In this document: in pieces, positions 21,810-34,711 of the stretch
Layout: every line of letters starts with the position of its first letter
Position numbering within the stretch: the stretch's first letter is position 1
Source of the DNA: Vibrio ishigakensis
GTDB lineage: Bacteria > Pseudomonadota > Gammaproteobacteria > Enterobacterales > Vibrionaceae
DNA: 64,000 nt
Reading direction: 5' to 3'
NCBI RefSeq assembly: GCF_024347675.1
Contig: NZ_AP024881.1
Span: 1-64,000 of the forward strand
The notes under the pieces: model-generated
The model's database searches: none
The model's input: only the letters and a program-made list of their open reading frames with translations
What the model was told of the DNA's origin: nothing
Made by a program: the position numbers and the translations under genes

Positions 21810-23267
21810 ATGCAGTTTCGTTCCATTATTCGAATAGTTGGCCTGCTGCTCGCTCTATTTAGCGTGACAATGCTGGCCCCTGCTGGAGTCGCTCTTATCT
21901 ACCGAGATGGTGCCGGTGTTCCCTTTGTGGTCACCTTCATTATCTTGCTGATCTGTGGCTTTGCGTGTTGGTTTCCGAACCGAAAGTCCAAGCGTGAACT
22001 TAAGGCTAGAGATGGCTTTTTGATTGTTGTTCTATTCTGGACCGTACTGGGTAGTGCCGGCGCGCTACCTTTCCTGGTGGGAGGTGGTCCCAACATCTCG
22101 GTTGCCGATGCCTTTTTTGAGTCCTTTTCGGCTCTGACCACTACGGGTGCAACGGTTATCGTTGGCCTAGATGAACTCCCCAAAGCGATTCTCTTTTATA
22201 GACAGTTCCTACAATGGTTCGGTGGTATGGGTATCATCGTGCTCGCTGTAGCAATCCTGCCTGTGCTTGGTATCGGTGGTATGCAGCTTTATCGAGCCGA
22301 GATCCCAGGGCCTGTTAAAGACAGCAAGATGACTCCGCGTATTGCAGAAACGGCCAAGGCTCTTTGGTATATCTATCTCAGCTTGACCATAGCTTGTGCA
22401 GTGGCGTTCTGGATTGCAGGTATGAGCTTTTTCGATGCTATCTCTCATAGCTTCTCGACTATAGCGATTGGTGGCTTCTCCACCCATGATGCCAGCATGG
22501 CGTATTTTGATAGCTATGCGGTGAATATGATCACTGTAGTCTTCTTGCTCATCTCAGCGTGTAACTACTCACTGCACTTTGCAGCTTTTGCTTCGGGTGG
22601 GGTGCATCCTAAGTATTACCTGCGTGATCCAGAGTTTAGAGCCTTTATTACTATTCAATTTGTGCTTTTCATGGTGTGCTTCTTGGTTCTTCTGAATCAC
22701 CATAGTTATGCCTCGTACTATGAAGCGTTCGATCAGGCGCTATTCCAGAGTGTATCTATCTCTACTACAGCTGGCTTTACCACTACTGGTTTTGCTGAAT
22801 GGCCATTGTTCCTGCCCGTGCTGTTGTTGTTCTCTTCTTTTATAGGAGGCTGTGCAGGCTCAACCGGTGGCGGTATGAAGGTAATTCGTATCCTACTACT
22901 TACCCTGCAGGGACTTCGTGAGCTTAAGCGCCTGGTACACCCGAGAGCGGTGTTTACCATTAAGGTAGGCAATAAGGCTCTATCGTCGAACGTTATTGAT
23001 GCGGTGTGGGGCTTCTTCTCCGCTTACGCTCTAGTGTTTGTCTTATGTATGTTGGCACTCATCGCGACAGGTATGGATGAGCTAACTGCATTTTCAGCAG
23101 TAGCTTCTACTCTTAACAACCTTGGCCCGGGTCTCGGGGATATCGCCCTACACTATGGGGACATCAGTGACTCAGCAAAATGGATTCTCATCATCTCAAT
23201 GCTGTTTGGTCGCCTTGAAGTGTTCACTCTATTAATTCTATTTACTCCAGCATTCTGGAGAAGCTAA
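21810..23267 (+). CDS. trkH: Trk potassium uptake system, channel subunit TrkH
   Basis: K+-translocating subunit of the Trk system; works with the cytosolic NAD-binding TrkA gate. The protein has 485 residues and about ten to twelve hydrophobic helices in four MPM (membrane-pore-membrane) repeats. The selectivity-filter segments are recognisable: SALTTTGATV, FSTIAIGGFST, STTAGFTTTGF and STLNNLGPGLG. It follows yigZ by seven bases and precedes hemG by 20, in E. coli order. trkA is not in the window. Confidence 0.95.
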   Translation: MQFRSIIRIVGLLLALFSVTMLAPAGVALIYRDGAGVPFVVTFIILLICGFACWFPNRKSKRELKARDGFLIVVLFWTVLGSAGALPFLVGGGPNISVADAFFESFSALTTTGATVIVGLDELPKAILFYRQFLQWFGGMGIIVLAVAILPVLGIGGMQLYRAEIPGPVKDSKMTPRIAETAKALWYIYLSLTIACAVAFWIAGMSFFDAISHSFSTIAIGGFSTHDASMAYFDSYAVNMITVVFLLISACNYSLHFAAFASGGVHPKYYLRDPEFRAFITIQFVLFMVCFLVLLNHHSYASYYEAFDQALFQSVSISTTAGFTTTGFAEWPLFLPVLLLFSSFIGGCAGSTGGGMKVIRILLLTLQGLRELKRLVHPRAVFTIKVGNKALSSNVIDAVWGFFSAYALVFVLCMLALIATGMDELTAFSAVASTLNNLGPGLGDIALHYGDISDSAKWILIISMLFGRLEVFTLLILFTPAFWRS

Positions 23268-23287
23268 CTATATAAGAAGGGAAGTCA

Positions 23288-23824
23288 GTGAAAAAAGCAG
23301 TATTGCTCTACTCCAGTAGAGAGGGACAAACCAAAAAGATACTGGCGCGTATTGAGCAGGAGTTGGTTGGCTATGAATGCGAGACCCTAGATCTTCATCA
23401 ACTAGACACGATTGACCTTGATAGCTATCAAAAGGTAGTTGTGGGTGCTTCGATTAGATATGGAAAGCTTAACAAGGCTCTATATAGTTTTATCGATAAG
23501 CATCTAGAACAGCTGCGCTCCTCTAAAGCCGTCTTCTTCTGTGTGAATCTCACTGCGAGAAAAGAGGACCAAGGTAAAGACACCCCAGAGGGTAGCGCTT
23601 ATATAAAGACCTTCTTGAAGAAGTCGCCTTGGCAACCGGAATTAATTGGCGTGTTCGCGGGAGCGCTTCTTTATCCTCGCTACAATTTCTTTGACCGTTT
23701 TATGATTCGCTTCATTATGTCCATGACAGGTGGCGAAACCGATACCAGTAAAGAAGTGGAATACACGAACTGGGAAAAAGTATCTTTATTTGCCCAAAAG
23801 ATTGCAGAATCGGACGAAAGATAG
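23288..23824 (+). CDS. hemG: Menaquinone-dependent protoporphyrinogen IX oxidase HemG
   Basis: Flavodoxin-like enzyme that oxidises protoporphyrinogen IX to protoporphyrin IX and passes electrons to quinones. It has 178 residues with a GTG start (23288) preceded by AAGGGAAG. The FMN-phosphate loop is SSREGQTKKIL near residue 10, and VVVGASIRYGKLN forms the second flavin loop. The insert that distinguishes HemG from plain flavodoxin is present around residues 125-150. It is the last gene before the rRNA operon, as in E. coli next to rrnA. The other heme genes hemCDXY lie just beyond that operon. Confidence 0.94.
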   Translation: MKKAVLLYSSREGQTKKILARIEQELVGYECETLDLHQLDTIDLDSYQKVVVGASIRYGKLNKALYSFIDKHLEQLRSSKAVFFCVNLTARKEDQGKDTPEGSAYIKTFLKKSPWQPELIGVFAGALLYPRYNFFDRFMIRFIMSMTGGETDTSKEVEYTNWEKVSLFAQKIAESDER

Positions 23825-23894
23825 CCTGTTTTAGACGCTTTTGTTGGTAAATTGGTCAAACAGAAAAAAAACGCAAGAAACTTCAAAAAAACGC

Positions 23895-23922
23895 TTGCCA
23901 GTGTGACGGAAGTCTCTATAAT
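23895..23922 (+). promoter_or_regulatory. rRNA operon promoter P1
   Basis: -35 TTGCCA (23895-23900), a 16-base spacer and -10 TATAAT (23917-23922), followed by a GC-rich discriminator GCCGCCTC, the hallmark of stringently controlled rRNA promoters. An A-tract block just upstream (23865-23892) looks like an UP element. Confidence 0.88.
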
Positions 23923-24043
23923 GCCGCCTCACTGACACGGCAGAGCGCACAACGCTTCAGCGGTGGTCAGAGGCCAAAAGCCTTGAATCATTTGCTTCAA
24001 CTTGATGAGAAAAGACTTCTCAAAATAAAAAGCAAAAAAGTGT

Positions 24044-24071
24044 TTGACACTGAGATTCAAATCGCTAGAAT
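24044..24071 (+). promoter_or_regulatory. rRNA operon promoter P2
   Basis: Consensus -35 TTGACA (24044-24049), a 16-base spacer and -10 TAGAAT (24066-24071), with a GC-rich discriminator GGCCGTCCG. It is about 150 bases downstream of P1, the usual tandem arrangement. Confidence 0.85.
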
Positions 24072-24086
24072 GGCCGTCCGCTTTGA

Positions 24087-24119
24087 GAGGTAAGCCTCGA
24101 AAAAGCAAGCTCTTTAACA
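24087..24119 (+). promoter_or_regulatory. rRNA antitermination boxB-boxA in the leader
   Basis: A short GAGG/CCTC hairpin (24087-24098) resembles boxB and is followed by GCTCTTTAACA (24109-24119), the boxA sequence that binds NusB-S10 and makes transcription resistant to Rho. Confidence 0.85.
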
Positions 24120-24318
24120 ATTTAAACCTATCAATCTGTGTGGGCACTCGTTGATGATAATCCAAAAAGATTTATCAATGAACTGAGTGACCAAACGAGT
24201 CGAAAGACTTGGCACAGTCAATTCATTATCGTTCTGTTGGAACGATAATAGCTTTAAAATTACTTAGTGATTTTGAAGTCAGTATTCATTGAGCCGTTCT
24301 TCGGAACAACAAAACTTT

Positions 24319-25870
<1,552 letters not shown>

Positions 25871-25933
25871 TACGATGATTATTCACGATGAGTGTCCACA
25901 CAGATTGATACGGTTTAGAAAGTAAAGAGATTA

Positions 25934-25960
25934 GAGATGTCCCCCAAGACATCTCGTTTT
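25934..25960 (+). other. Terminator-like hairpin in the 16S-23S spacer
   Basis: Perfect eight-pair stem GAGATGTC (25934-25941) with GACATCTC (25948-25955), loop CCCCAA, followed by GTTTT. It lies four bases before tRNA-Glu. Antitermination should read through it; it may serve RNA processing. Confidence 0.6.
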
Positions 25961-25963
25961 AGT

Positions 25964-26039
25964 GTCCCGTTCGTCTAGAGGCCTAGGACACCGCCCTTTC
26001 ACGGCGGTAACAGGGGTTCGACTCCCCTACGGGATACCA
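25964..26039 (+). tRNA. tRNA-Glu (anticodon TTC)
   Basis: 76-nt cloverleaf with encoded CCA; acceptor GTCCCGT pairs with ACGGGAT (first pair G-T as in E. coli), T arm GGGGTTCGACTCCCC, anticodon loop CTTTCAC giving TTC. Confidence 0.97.
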
Positions 26040-26041
26040 TT

Positions 26042-26117
26042 GGGTCGTTAGCTCAGTTGGTAGAGCAGTTGACTTTTAATCAATTGGTCGCAGGTTCGAA
26101 TCCTGCACGACCCACCA
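26042..26117 (+). tRNA. tRNA-Lys (anticodon TTT)
   Basis: 76-nt cloverleaf with encoded CCA; acceptor GGGTCGT with ACGACCC, anticodon loop CTTTTAA giving TTT, T arm GCAGGTTCGAATCCTGC. It is two bases after tRNA-Glu. Confidence 0.97.
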
Positions 26118-26147
26118 TTCTTCTCCACGAGGAATTAAAACTTTCGT

Positions 26148-26223
26148 GGGCGATTAGCTCAGTTGGGAGAGCACCTCCCTTACAAGGAGGGGGTCACTGG
26201 TTCGAGCCCGGTATCGCCCACCA
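26148..26223 (+). tRNA. tRNA-Val (anticodon TAC)
   Basis: 76-nt cloverleaf with encoded CCA; acceptor GGGCGAT with ATCGCCC, anticodon stem CCTCC/GGAGG with loop containing TAC. It completes the Glu-Lys-Val spacer set seen in vibrio rRNA operons. Confidence 0.97.
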
Positions 26224-26290
26224 TCTTTAAGTGTTCTTCCTTAAGAATCTTTAAAAATGGTTTCGAAAGCTTATTTGCTCTAGAAAACAT

Positions 26291-26301
26291 GCTCTTTAAC
26301 A
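26291..26301 (+). promoter_or_regulatory. Second boxA antiterminator in the 16S-23S spacer
   Basis: GCTCTTTAACA is identical to the leader boxA and stands about 210 bases before 23S, renewing antitermination for the long 23S gene. Confidence 0.85.
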
Positions 26302-26508
26302 ATTTGGAAAGCTGACGAATATTGTTTGATTAACAATATTCAATTAAAAGTTCTCAAATCCTAAATCTTTATGATTTAGGTACCAACACACAATCAAGTG
26401 TTCTTGGAATTTGAGTCCGGCAAAATCGAGTCTGCATCATGTTTAAATAATTGCAGACAACTTTGGTGATTTGATTCATCAACCTTAAGAAACTTCTTTG
26501 GGTTGTAT

Positions 26509-29398
<2,890 letters not shown>

Positions 29399-29487
29399 AC
29401 AACACCTAAGAGGTTTTGAGTTGGACTCAAAGATAGAACGTTGATTGTGTGATGAACTTTTAGATAGCTTTCCGAATTTTAAGAATT

Positions 29488-29607
29488 TGCTTGGCGACCA
29501 TAGCGTTGTGGACCCACCTGATTCCATGCCGAACTCAGAAGTGAAACGCAATAGCGCCGATGGTAGTGTGGGGCTTCCCCATGTGAGAGTAGGACATCGC
29601 CAGGCTT
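29488..29607 (+). rRNA. rrf: 5S ribosomal RNA
   Basis: 120 nt from TGCTTGGCGACC to CGCCAGGCTT; the ends pair as helix I, and CCGAACTCAGAAGTGAAACG is the conserved loop region. Confidence 0.96.
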
Positions 29608-29666
29608 TAAATTACATCGATTCAAAGCAACGCGAGTAAGACTTTGAATTGATAACAAATTGGTGC

Positions 29667-29743
29667 GGAGTGGTAGTTCAGTTGGTTAGAATACCGGCCT
29701 GTCACGCCGGGGGTCGCGGGTTCGAGTCCCGTCCACTCCGCCA
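29667..29743 (+). tRNA. tRNA-Asp (anticodon GTC)
   Basis: 77-nt cloverleaf with encoded CCA, nearly identical to E. coli tRNA-Asp: GGAGTGGTAGTTCAG start, anticodon loop CTGTCAC giving GTC, T arm CGGGTTCGAGTCCCG. Confidence 0.97.
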
Positions 29744-29755
29744 CTTACAACAGAT

Positions 29756-29779
29756 AACCTCGTTTTTACGAGGTTTTTC
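29756..29779 (+). terminator. Terminator-like hairpin between tRNA-Asp and tRNA-Trp
   Basis: AACCTCG (29756-29762) with CGAGGTT (29769-29775), loop TTTTTA, followed by TTTCT. It may attenuate transcription before tRNA-Trp. Confidence 0.7.
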
Positions 29780-29821
29780 TGAATCTGAAGCTCAGAAAAT
29801 ATTCGACTTCAGTCACAATTT

Positions 29822-29898
<77 letters not shown>

Positions 29899-29904
29899 TC
29901 TTAG

Positions 29905-29936
29905 AAGCCTCAGTCGAAAGACTGAGGCTTTTTTGC
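29905..29936 (+). terminator. Terminator of the rRNA-tRNA operon
   Basis: Eleven-pair stem AAGCCTCAGTC (29905-29915) with GACTGAGGCTT (29920-29930), GAAA tetraloop, followed by a T run. Confidence 0.92.
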
Positions 29937-29949
29937 ATCTAATCCAGAA

Positions 29950-29993
29950 GGCTCTAGACTGCGCGTCCCGGAAGAAATGCTAGAGCCCTTTTT
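29950..29993 (+). terminator. Second, backup terminator-like hairpin
   Basis: GGCTCTAG (29950-29957) pairs with CTAGAGCC (29980-29987) across a 22-base loop, followed by CTTTTT. Tandem terminators are usual after rRNA operons. Confidence 0.65.
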
Positions 29994-30340
29994 GCTTTCT
30001 GGGTATAAGTAGATTGAGGGCAAACTATCCCCTAACTCATAGGAGTTGTTGAGGTTTGAATATCAGCCTAATTGGAAGTGTCAAAAGGCTCGGCTTTCTT
30101 ACGTTATTTGATTCTTGAGGGTCATATGGGCTCTTGAGAACTGCCAAACGGCTTGCTAGTTCGGCTTTAAATCTGGTCTCCAATAGCCTGACTGACATCA
30201 AGTACAGAGTTCCTTGAGAAATAGAGTGCAACCTTTATAGGTGAATTTATATAAGTCACAGGCCTCTCGTAATTTGTAGTAAATACCCTTTCTTAAACAC
30301 TCTCACCCAAAGAATCTCGTAGCTCGCTCCAACAGATACA
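29994..30340. other. Noncoding region after the rRNA operon, possible vestigial sequence
   Basis: About 350 bases with no convincing gene. A 64-codon minus-strand reading (30037-30231) contains RLLETRFKAELASRLAVLKS and YDPQESNNVR, strings I associate from memory with spurious short ORFs near vibrio rRNA operons. It has no ribosome-binding site I trust. I regard it as a conserved noncoding remnant, not a gene; that is inference. Confidence 0.4.
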
Positions 30341-30366
30341 AAAAAGCCGCTGATTAACAGCGGCTT
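30339..30366 (-). terminator. Terminator of the hemCDXY operon
   Basis: Stem AAGCCGCTG (30344-30352) with CAGCGGCTT (30358-30366), loop ATTAA; the minus-strand reading ends in a T run. Confidence 0.9.
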
Positions 30367-30384
30367 AGTCATTGAGTCTTTGTT

Positions 30385-31563
30385 TTATTTACTTAGTAAT
30401 AACAGTGCCTTCTGAGATACCTCATTAGCAGCATTGGTGTAGTTTTGCTTATGAAGTGCATTCGCTAGTTGTCCATAGTCATGGGCATTAGGTCTGAGCT
30501 TCAGTGCGGTCTCAAAGTAAACCTGTGCATCACTCCACTTGCCCTCAAGCATGTATATCTGGCCGATCACGCTATGCAGGTCACCGTTGTCAGAAAACTT
30601 CTTCTCAAGGCTCTTGAGGTGTTTCAGAACCGAGTGCCAGTCAGTGATATTTAGAGTAGGGAAGACATTCAGTAGCTCAGCTGCAGGGGCTTTTAGTGTT
30701 GCCTCTTTCAGTACCGTAATAGCGGTGTTATCTGCACCACGATTGATCAGCTCAGTAGCAAAGGTTCTGATGATTACGTTCTCTGATTTGAAGCTCTTTG
30801 AGAGTTTGTCCCAGTAGCGGACTATCCCATCTACACCTTGTTGGTTTGCAAGCTCAGAGATACGGCCGGCATGGGCTTGTACAGAAAGCTTGTGGTATTC
30901 CGCTTTGTCTACGCCTTTGACACGCTTCAATATAGGAAGCATGTCTAGAAGTGGTTGCCAGCAATCCAGTTGGATATAACAGGTCTTGAGTAGGTTCAGC
31001 AGGCGAGGGTTTTCAGGGTACTGATGCTTAAGGCTGGATAGCACATCAAACGCGGTTGCAAAATCACCCTCAGCCATAGCTTGCTTACCTTTGGTAAGGC
31101 CGATAGCCAGTTCAGATCCTTCTTGCTTAGAAGCAAGCTCAAAATATTGGTCTCGCTTCTGGTTTTTACCTTGCTCGTGAGCGGCTTCAGCAGCAACTAA
31201 GTAGCAAAGAAGCGGCATATCATGAGAGTTAGACCAACGAGTAACCTTTTTCTCAGCACTCTGCCAATCACCCTCAATAAGCTTAATGATGCCCTCATTA
31301 GTCATTCGTCTTGCACGTCGCTGTTTGCGGATGCTAAACCAATTCCACGTTGCGTAGGTCATTCGCATCGATTTTTTAAGAAGCGCTTCTAATAAGAACA
31401 GACCGATCAAAGCTGCCACCATAAAGATAACTAGCGTGGTGACGCTCATCTCTATGGTGTAGTCAGCAATGGATATCAATACATAACCTTGTTGGCCAGA
31501 AAACTGAGTACCAGCGAACAGGCCTAAACCGAGGACAACAAATATGAATACAATGCGTACCAT
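30385..31563 (-). CDS. hemY: HemY, TPR membrane protein of the heme operon
   Basis: Inner-membrane protein of 392 residues with two N-terminal membrane helices (about 3-22 and 40-62) and a long cytosolic TPR-like helical region (about 95-390). E. coli HemY is encoded in the same operon; it is not the Gram-positive HemY oxidase, and recent work links it to scaffolding late heme synthesis. Its ATG shares one base with the hemX stop (TAATG on the minus strand), so it is translationally coupled. It is the last gene of the operon and is followed by a strong terminator. Confidence 0.93.
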   Translation of the reverse strand: MVRIVFIFVVLGLGLFAGTQFSGQQGYVLISIADYTIEMSVTTLVIFMVAALIGLFLLEALLKKSMRMTYATWNWFSIRKQRRARRMTNEGIIKLIEGDWQSAEKKVTRWSNSHDMPLLCYLVAAEAAHEQGKNQKRDQYFELASKQEGSELAIGLTKGKQAMAEGDFATAFDVLSSLKHQYPENPRLLNLLKTCYIQLDCWQPLLDMLPILKRVKGVDKAEYHKLSVQAHAGRISELANQQGVDGIVRYWDKLSKSFKSENVIIRTFATELINRGADNTAITVLKEATLKAPAAELLNVFPTLNITDWHSVLKHLKSLEKKFSDNGDLHSVIGQIYMLEGKWSDAQVYFETALKLRPNAHDYGQLANALHKQNYTNAANEVSQKALLLLSK

Positions 31564-32699
31564 TACTTGTCCTCCGTAACGATAGTAGTTACTTCCCTGC
31601 GTAGTCGTTCGCGGATGATGTCAGATAGAACTTGGTTAGTCTCAAACTTGTTTGGATATTTGAGGTCGACTTTAACTTTCGAAAGTTTCTCTAGCGACGC
31701 TTGGAACTGCTTCACTGCGTTGTCATCTTGGTTGAAGTAGGTTTGACTCCACTCACCAGCAACCTTGAGTGAGGTTTGATAGATCGCTTCCTGCTCCGAG
31801 TAGGTCGCTTTAATAGCTGTCTCTAGTTTGCCCTTGATGTTCTCTCTTAGGTAGAAGTGTTGCTGCGGGGATAGCAGGGGTACAGCACTACCGTCGCGAA
31901 CCCTGAAGGTAATGAAGTGCTCCGCGAAATTATTAAGAGAGGTCTTTAGATTAGACTGCCAATCTTGGATGTTTTGAGAAACCTCTTTGTTGACCTCTTC
32001 CGGAGCTTCAGGAAGGATGGCGTTAGCTAGAGGCAGTTTATCAATTTGGGTTTGGAGGCTGATAAGTTCGAGCGCGACACCATCTTTATCTAGAAGAGGT
32101 AGGCTTCTTAGCTTGGTGATGTCGTTTGCCATTACCTTGCGCAGTGGTACTAGGCTAGGGTCATTCAAGGTAGCGATACGCTGATCGGCGCTCTCCATCA
32201 ACTTGGTTGCTGTTACGACATCGTGTTCTAGGAAGAGTTTACGACCTGCTAGTTTTACTAGGTAATCGGCTTCGGCAAGTAGCCAGTCATTTGGTCGACG
32301 ACCCTTAACGTCTGTAATTGCCAGTTGCAGGCCCTCAATGCTCTTTTGTTGTTGGCTAATAGCAACCTGAGCCTTGTTTACTGCGTCTTTAGTGATCTGT
32401 TCAGTAGCTTGCTGGCTGGATTCCAATTGCTGAGCAACCTGCTGTTGGGTGTTGCTCAGTTGCGAGGATAGAGCTACTACCTGCTGCTTGAGTGCCTGGT
32501 TTTGTTGATTGATATAGATAACACCAGCACCAGCGGTGATGATTGAAATGATAAGTGCCGCGATAGCTAAGCGCTTTGCGGGTTTGGCCGACTCTGGCTG
32601 CTGCTCTTTTTCTTTTTTTTGTGTACTTGGTTTGGTTGGGGTAACCGGTACAGCAGGTGTAGCTTTGTTGTCGCTCTCGAGTTTCTTTTCGTCGGTCAT
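31563..32699 (-). CDS. hemX: HemX, membrane-anchored heme-operon protein
   Basis: A 378-residue protein annotated by homology as HemX, sometimes mislabelled uroporphyrinogen-III methyltransferase although it lacks that domain. It has a charged, Pro/Lys-rich cytosolic head (1-42), one membrane helix (about 44-63), a Gln-rich coiled coil (65-125) and a periplasmic helical domain. The function is not established; an organising or regulatory role in the heme pathway is proposed. Overlaps hemD and hemY by one base each, so the operon is tightly coupled. Confidence 0.92.
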   Translation of the reverse strand: MTDEKKLESDNKATPAVPVTPTKPSTQKKEKEQQPESAKPAKRLAIAALIISIITAGAGVIYINQQNQALKQQVVALSSQLSNTQQQVAQQLESSQQATEQITKDAVNKAQVAISQQQKSIEGLQLAITDVKGRRPNDWLLAEADYLVKLAGRKLFLEHDVVTATKLMESADQRIATLNDPSLVPLRKVMANDITKLRSLPLLDKDGVALELISLQTQIDKLPLANAILPEAPEEVNKEVSQNIQDWQSNLKTSLNNFAEHFITFRVRDGSAVPLLSPQQHFYLRENIKGKLETAIKATYSEQEAIYQTSLKVAGEWSQTYFNQDDNAVKQFQASLEKLSKVKVDLKYPNKFETNQVLSDIIRERLRREVTTIVTEDK

Positions 32700-33442
32700 T
32701 ATTGATTCCTGTCGATTTCGCTCTGTAAGGCCTCAAGGATCTGCTGATTCGCAGCCCCTTCGAGACTTCGTACCTTTTGAAAGCCGATATCTGTTGCTAG
32801 CTTGGCAACTCTTTGGCTGGGAACGAGTAGTTGTAATGAGTGTAACCAATTTTTATCTGCACTAGGTACTTGTTGTGCAAAGAATTTTAATTGTTCGAAG
32901 CTGGTTACAATGGCGGTATCTATTTCGAATGAACGCCATTTAGTGATTTGTTCTTCTGAGGCTAGAGGATGCCATTCTCTTCGATATGACTCAAAGTAGT
33001 TAACCATGGCGCCACGCTTCTCAAGCTGCTCTTTCAAGAACTCTCTGCCTGAGTCACCTCGCAAGATGCTTATCTGCTTCTGTTGGAGCGTTTCAGACGC
33101 AAGTAGTTCAAGTAAGCCTTCACTGGTTTCAATATTTGGGTGAAGAGCTTCATGTTTTGAGCAGTGGCTCAGCTGCTCGGCACTGCCCTTGCCAACAGCG
33201 AAATAGTGCGCCTTAGGCCAGGCTTGATTGTGAAAGTCCAGTATCTGCTGGGTAAATTGAGTCGCGGGCTTGCTGACCGTGATAATAAAGTCAGAACTGA
33301 GCAGGTCCTGAATCGCCTGCTTGGAGATAGTCGAAGGGATAAAAGATACGGCGGGATAGCATAAGCTTGCTATCCCTTCGGCACTTAACGCACTCTGAAG
33401 CTCACTTGCGTCGGGCTCAGGTCGAACGATAAGTACCTTCAT
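32699..33442 (-). CDS. hemD: Uroporphyrinogen-III synthase
   Basis: Cyclises hydroxymethylbilane with inversion of ring D to give uroporphyrinogen III, the branch point to heme and siroheme. It has 247 residues, the usual size, with the two alpha/beta domains expected. HemD is poorly conserved; recognisable parts are LIVRPEPDASELQSAL at the start and the SILRGDSGREFLKEQLEKRGA segment. Assignment is secured by position between hemC (3 bases upstream) and hemX (one-base overlap). Confidence 0.93.
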   Translation of the reverse strand: MKVLIVRPEPDASELQSALSAEGIASLCYPAVSFIPSTISKQAIQDLLSSDFIITVSKPATQFTQQILDFHNQAWPKAHYFAVGKGSAEQLSHCSKHEALHPNIETSEGLLELLASETLQQKQISILRGDSGREFLKEQLEKRGAMVNYFESYRREWHPLASEEQITKWRSFEIDTAIVTSFEQLKFFAQQVPSADKNWLHSLQLLVPSQRVAKLATDIGFQKVRSLEGAANQQILEALQSEIDRNQ

Positions 33443-33445
33443 AGA

Positions 33446-34381
33446 TTAAGCCTGCTCGTAGACTTGAGTCAGGATTTCTTTTGCGCCAGCATCGAGAAGC
33501 TCGTTTGCCAACTCTTTACCTAGCGTCACCGCTTGGCTTCGTTCACCTCGAATCTCTGCCTTGATAATTTCTGTGCCATCGGGCTTACCCACAAGGCCAC
33601 GTAGGAACAGTTGATCATCTTGAGTAATCACACAATAGCTACCGATAGGAACCTGACAGCCGCCTTCTAGGGCAAGGTTCATGGCGCGCTCTGCATAGAC
33701 TCGATCTGCAGTGTCCTGATGATTCAGTGGCTTGATAAGCTCTAGAATACGCTGGTCATCAACGCGACATTCGATACCTACTGCACCTTGACCTACTGCT
33801 GGTAGAGAAAACTCAGGCTCGATAAAGCTCTTGATACGTTCTTCCATTTCTAGGCGTTTTAAGCCTGCAGCGGCTAGGATGATGGCATCATAGTTACCGT
33901 CATCAAGCTTTTGCAGTCGGGTACCGACATTGCCACGAAGCTCTTTAATTACGATATCTGGGCGTGCTGCACTGATCTGGCACTGACGACGCAGGCTACA
34001 GGTTCCTACAACGGCACCTTGAGGCAGTTCCTCAATAGAGTTGTAGTTGTTCGATACAAAAGCATCTCTCGGATCTTCACGTTCACAGATCACCGCAAGA
34101 CCCAGACCTTCTGGAAAGTCTACTGGCACATCTTTCATTGAATGCACCGCGATATCCGCTCTTTGCTCCAGCATGGCTACTTCCAGCTCTTTAACGAACA
34201 GGCCCTTGCCTCCCACTTTAGCTAGTGGAGTGTCTAAGATAATGTCACCCTTGGTCACCATGGTGACAAGCTCTACCTTAAGGTCCGGATGGATCTCTTC
34301 AAGGCGTGATTTTACGTAGTGGGCTTGCCATAGCGCGAGTGGGCTCTTGCGTGTTGCAATTCTTAGAGTGTTCTTAGACAT
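33446..34381 (-). CDS. hemC: Hydroxymethylbilane synthase (porphobilinogen deaminase)
   Basis: Joins four porphobilinogens into hydroxymethylbilane using a covalently bound dipyrromethane cofactor. The start is ATG 34381 (311 residues, [20 protein letters not shown]); an in-frame upstream start at 34423 is rejected since homologs begin here. The cofactor cysteine is C242 (EGGCQVPIG) and the catalytic Asp is D84 (VHSMKDVP), exactly the E. coli numbers. It is the first gene of hemCDXY and divergent from cyaA, the same as in E. coli, so both promoters share a 330-base region with a CRP site. Confidence 0.97.
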   Translation of the reverse strand: MSKNTLRIATRKSPLALWQAHYVKSRLEEIHPDLKVELVTMVTKGDIILDTPLAKVGGKGLFVKELEVAMLEQRADIAVHSMKDVPVDFPEGLGLAVICEREDPRDAFVSNNYNSIEELPQGAVVGTCSLRRQCQISAARPDIVIKELRGNVGTRLQKLDDGNYDAIILAAAGLKRLEMEERIKSFIEPEFSLPAVGQGAVGIECRVDDQRILELIKPLNHQDTADRVYAERAMNLALEGGCQVPIGSYCVITQDDQLFLRGLVGKPDGTEIIKAEIRGERSQAVTLGKELANELLDAGAKEILTQVYEQA

Positions 34382-34711
34382 AGATAGATGTGCTTTGAGA
34401 TAGATTGCCTCTGATTCTACCACCGAGACAGTACAAAAATCAGTGAGTAAGTGGGCTCACTTAGCACCAAGTTGGAAAAATACACAGTTTTGTTTTGATG
34501 TGTGAAGTGAATCACGAGGCTAGGTGCCATAAGGCGGCAATAGTGTGAGGATGCGTATATTTGGGGTATGCTCCATCGGCATTGTTTGAAGCGTGTAGAA
34601 ACCTGATTTTCTTTACCCAATACTTAAAAAGTGTTAAATTGGTCACGTTTTGAGGGCTTTTTGCTTAAAAATGCCCCATAGTTAACAAGGTTTTCTAGGT
34701 AGGAAATTAAC
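34382..34711. promoter_or_regulatory. Divergent hemC-cyaA control region with a CRP site
   Basis: It contains a near-consensus CRP site TGTGA-AGTGAA-TCACG at 34501-34516, an inverted repeat TAAGTG/CACTTA at 34448-34463, and AT-rich sequence before cyaA. In E. coli CRP represses cyaA, so this site probably closes a feedback loop on cAMP. Exact -35/-10 boxes for either direction are not assigned. Confidence 0.75.

Noticed and set aside
30037..30231. 64-codon minus-strand frame after the rRNA operon as a protein gene
   Set aside because: No convincing ribosome-binding site or domain; kept instead as a noncoding remnant.
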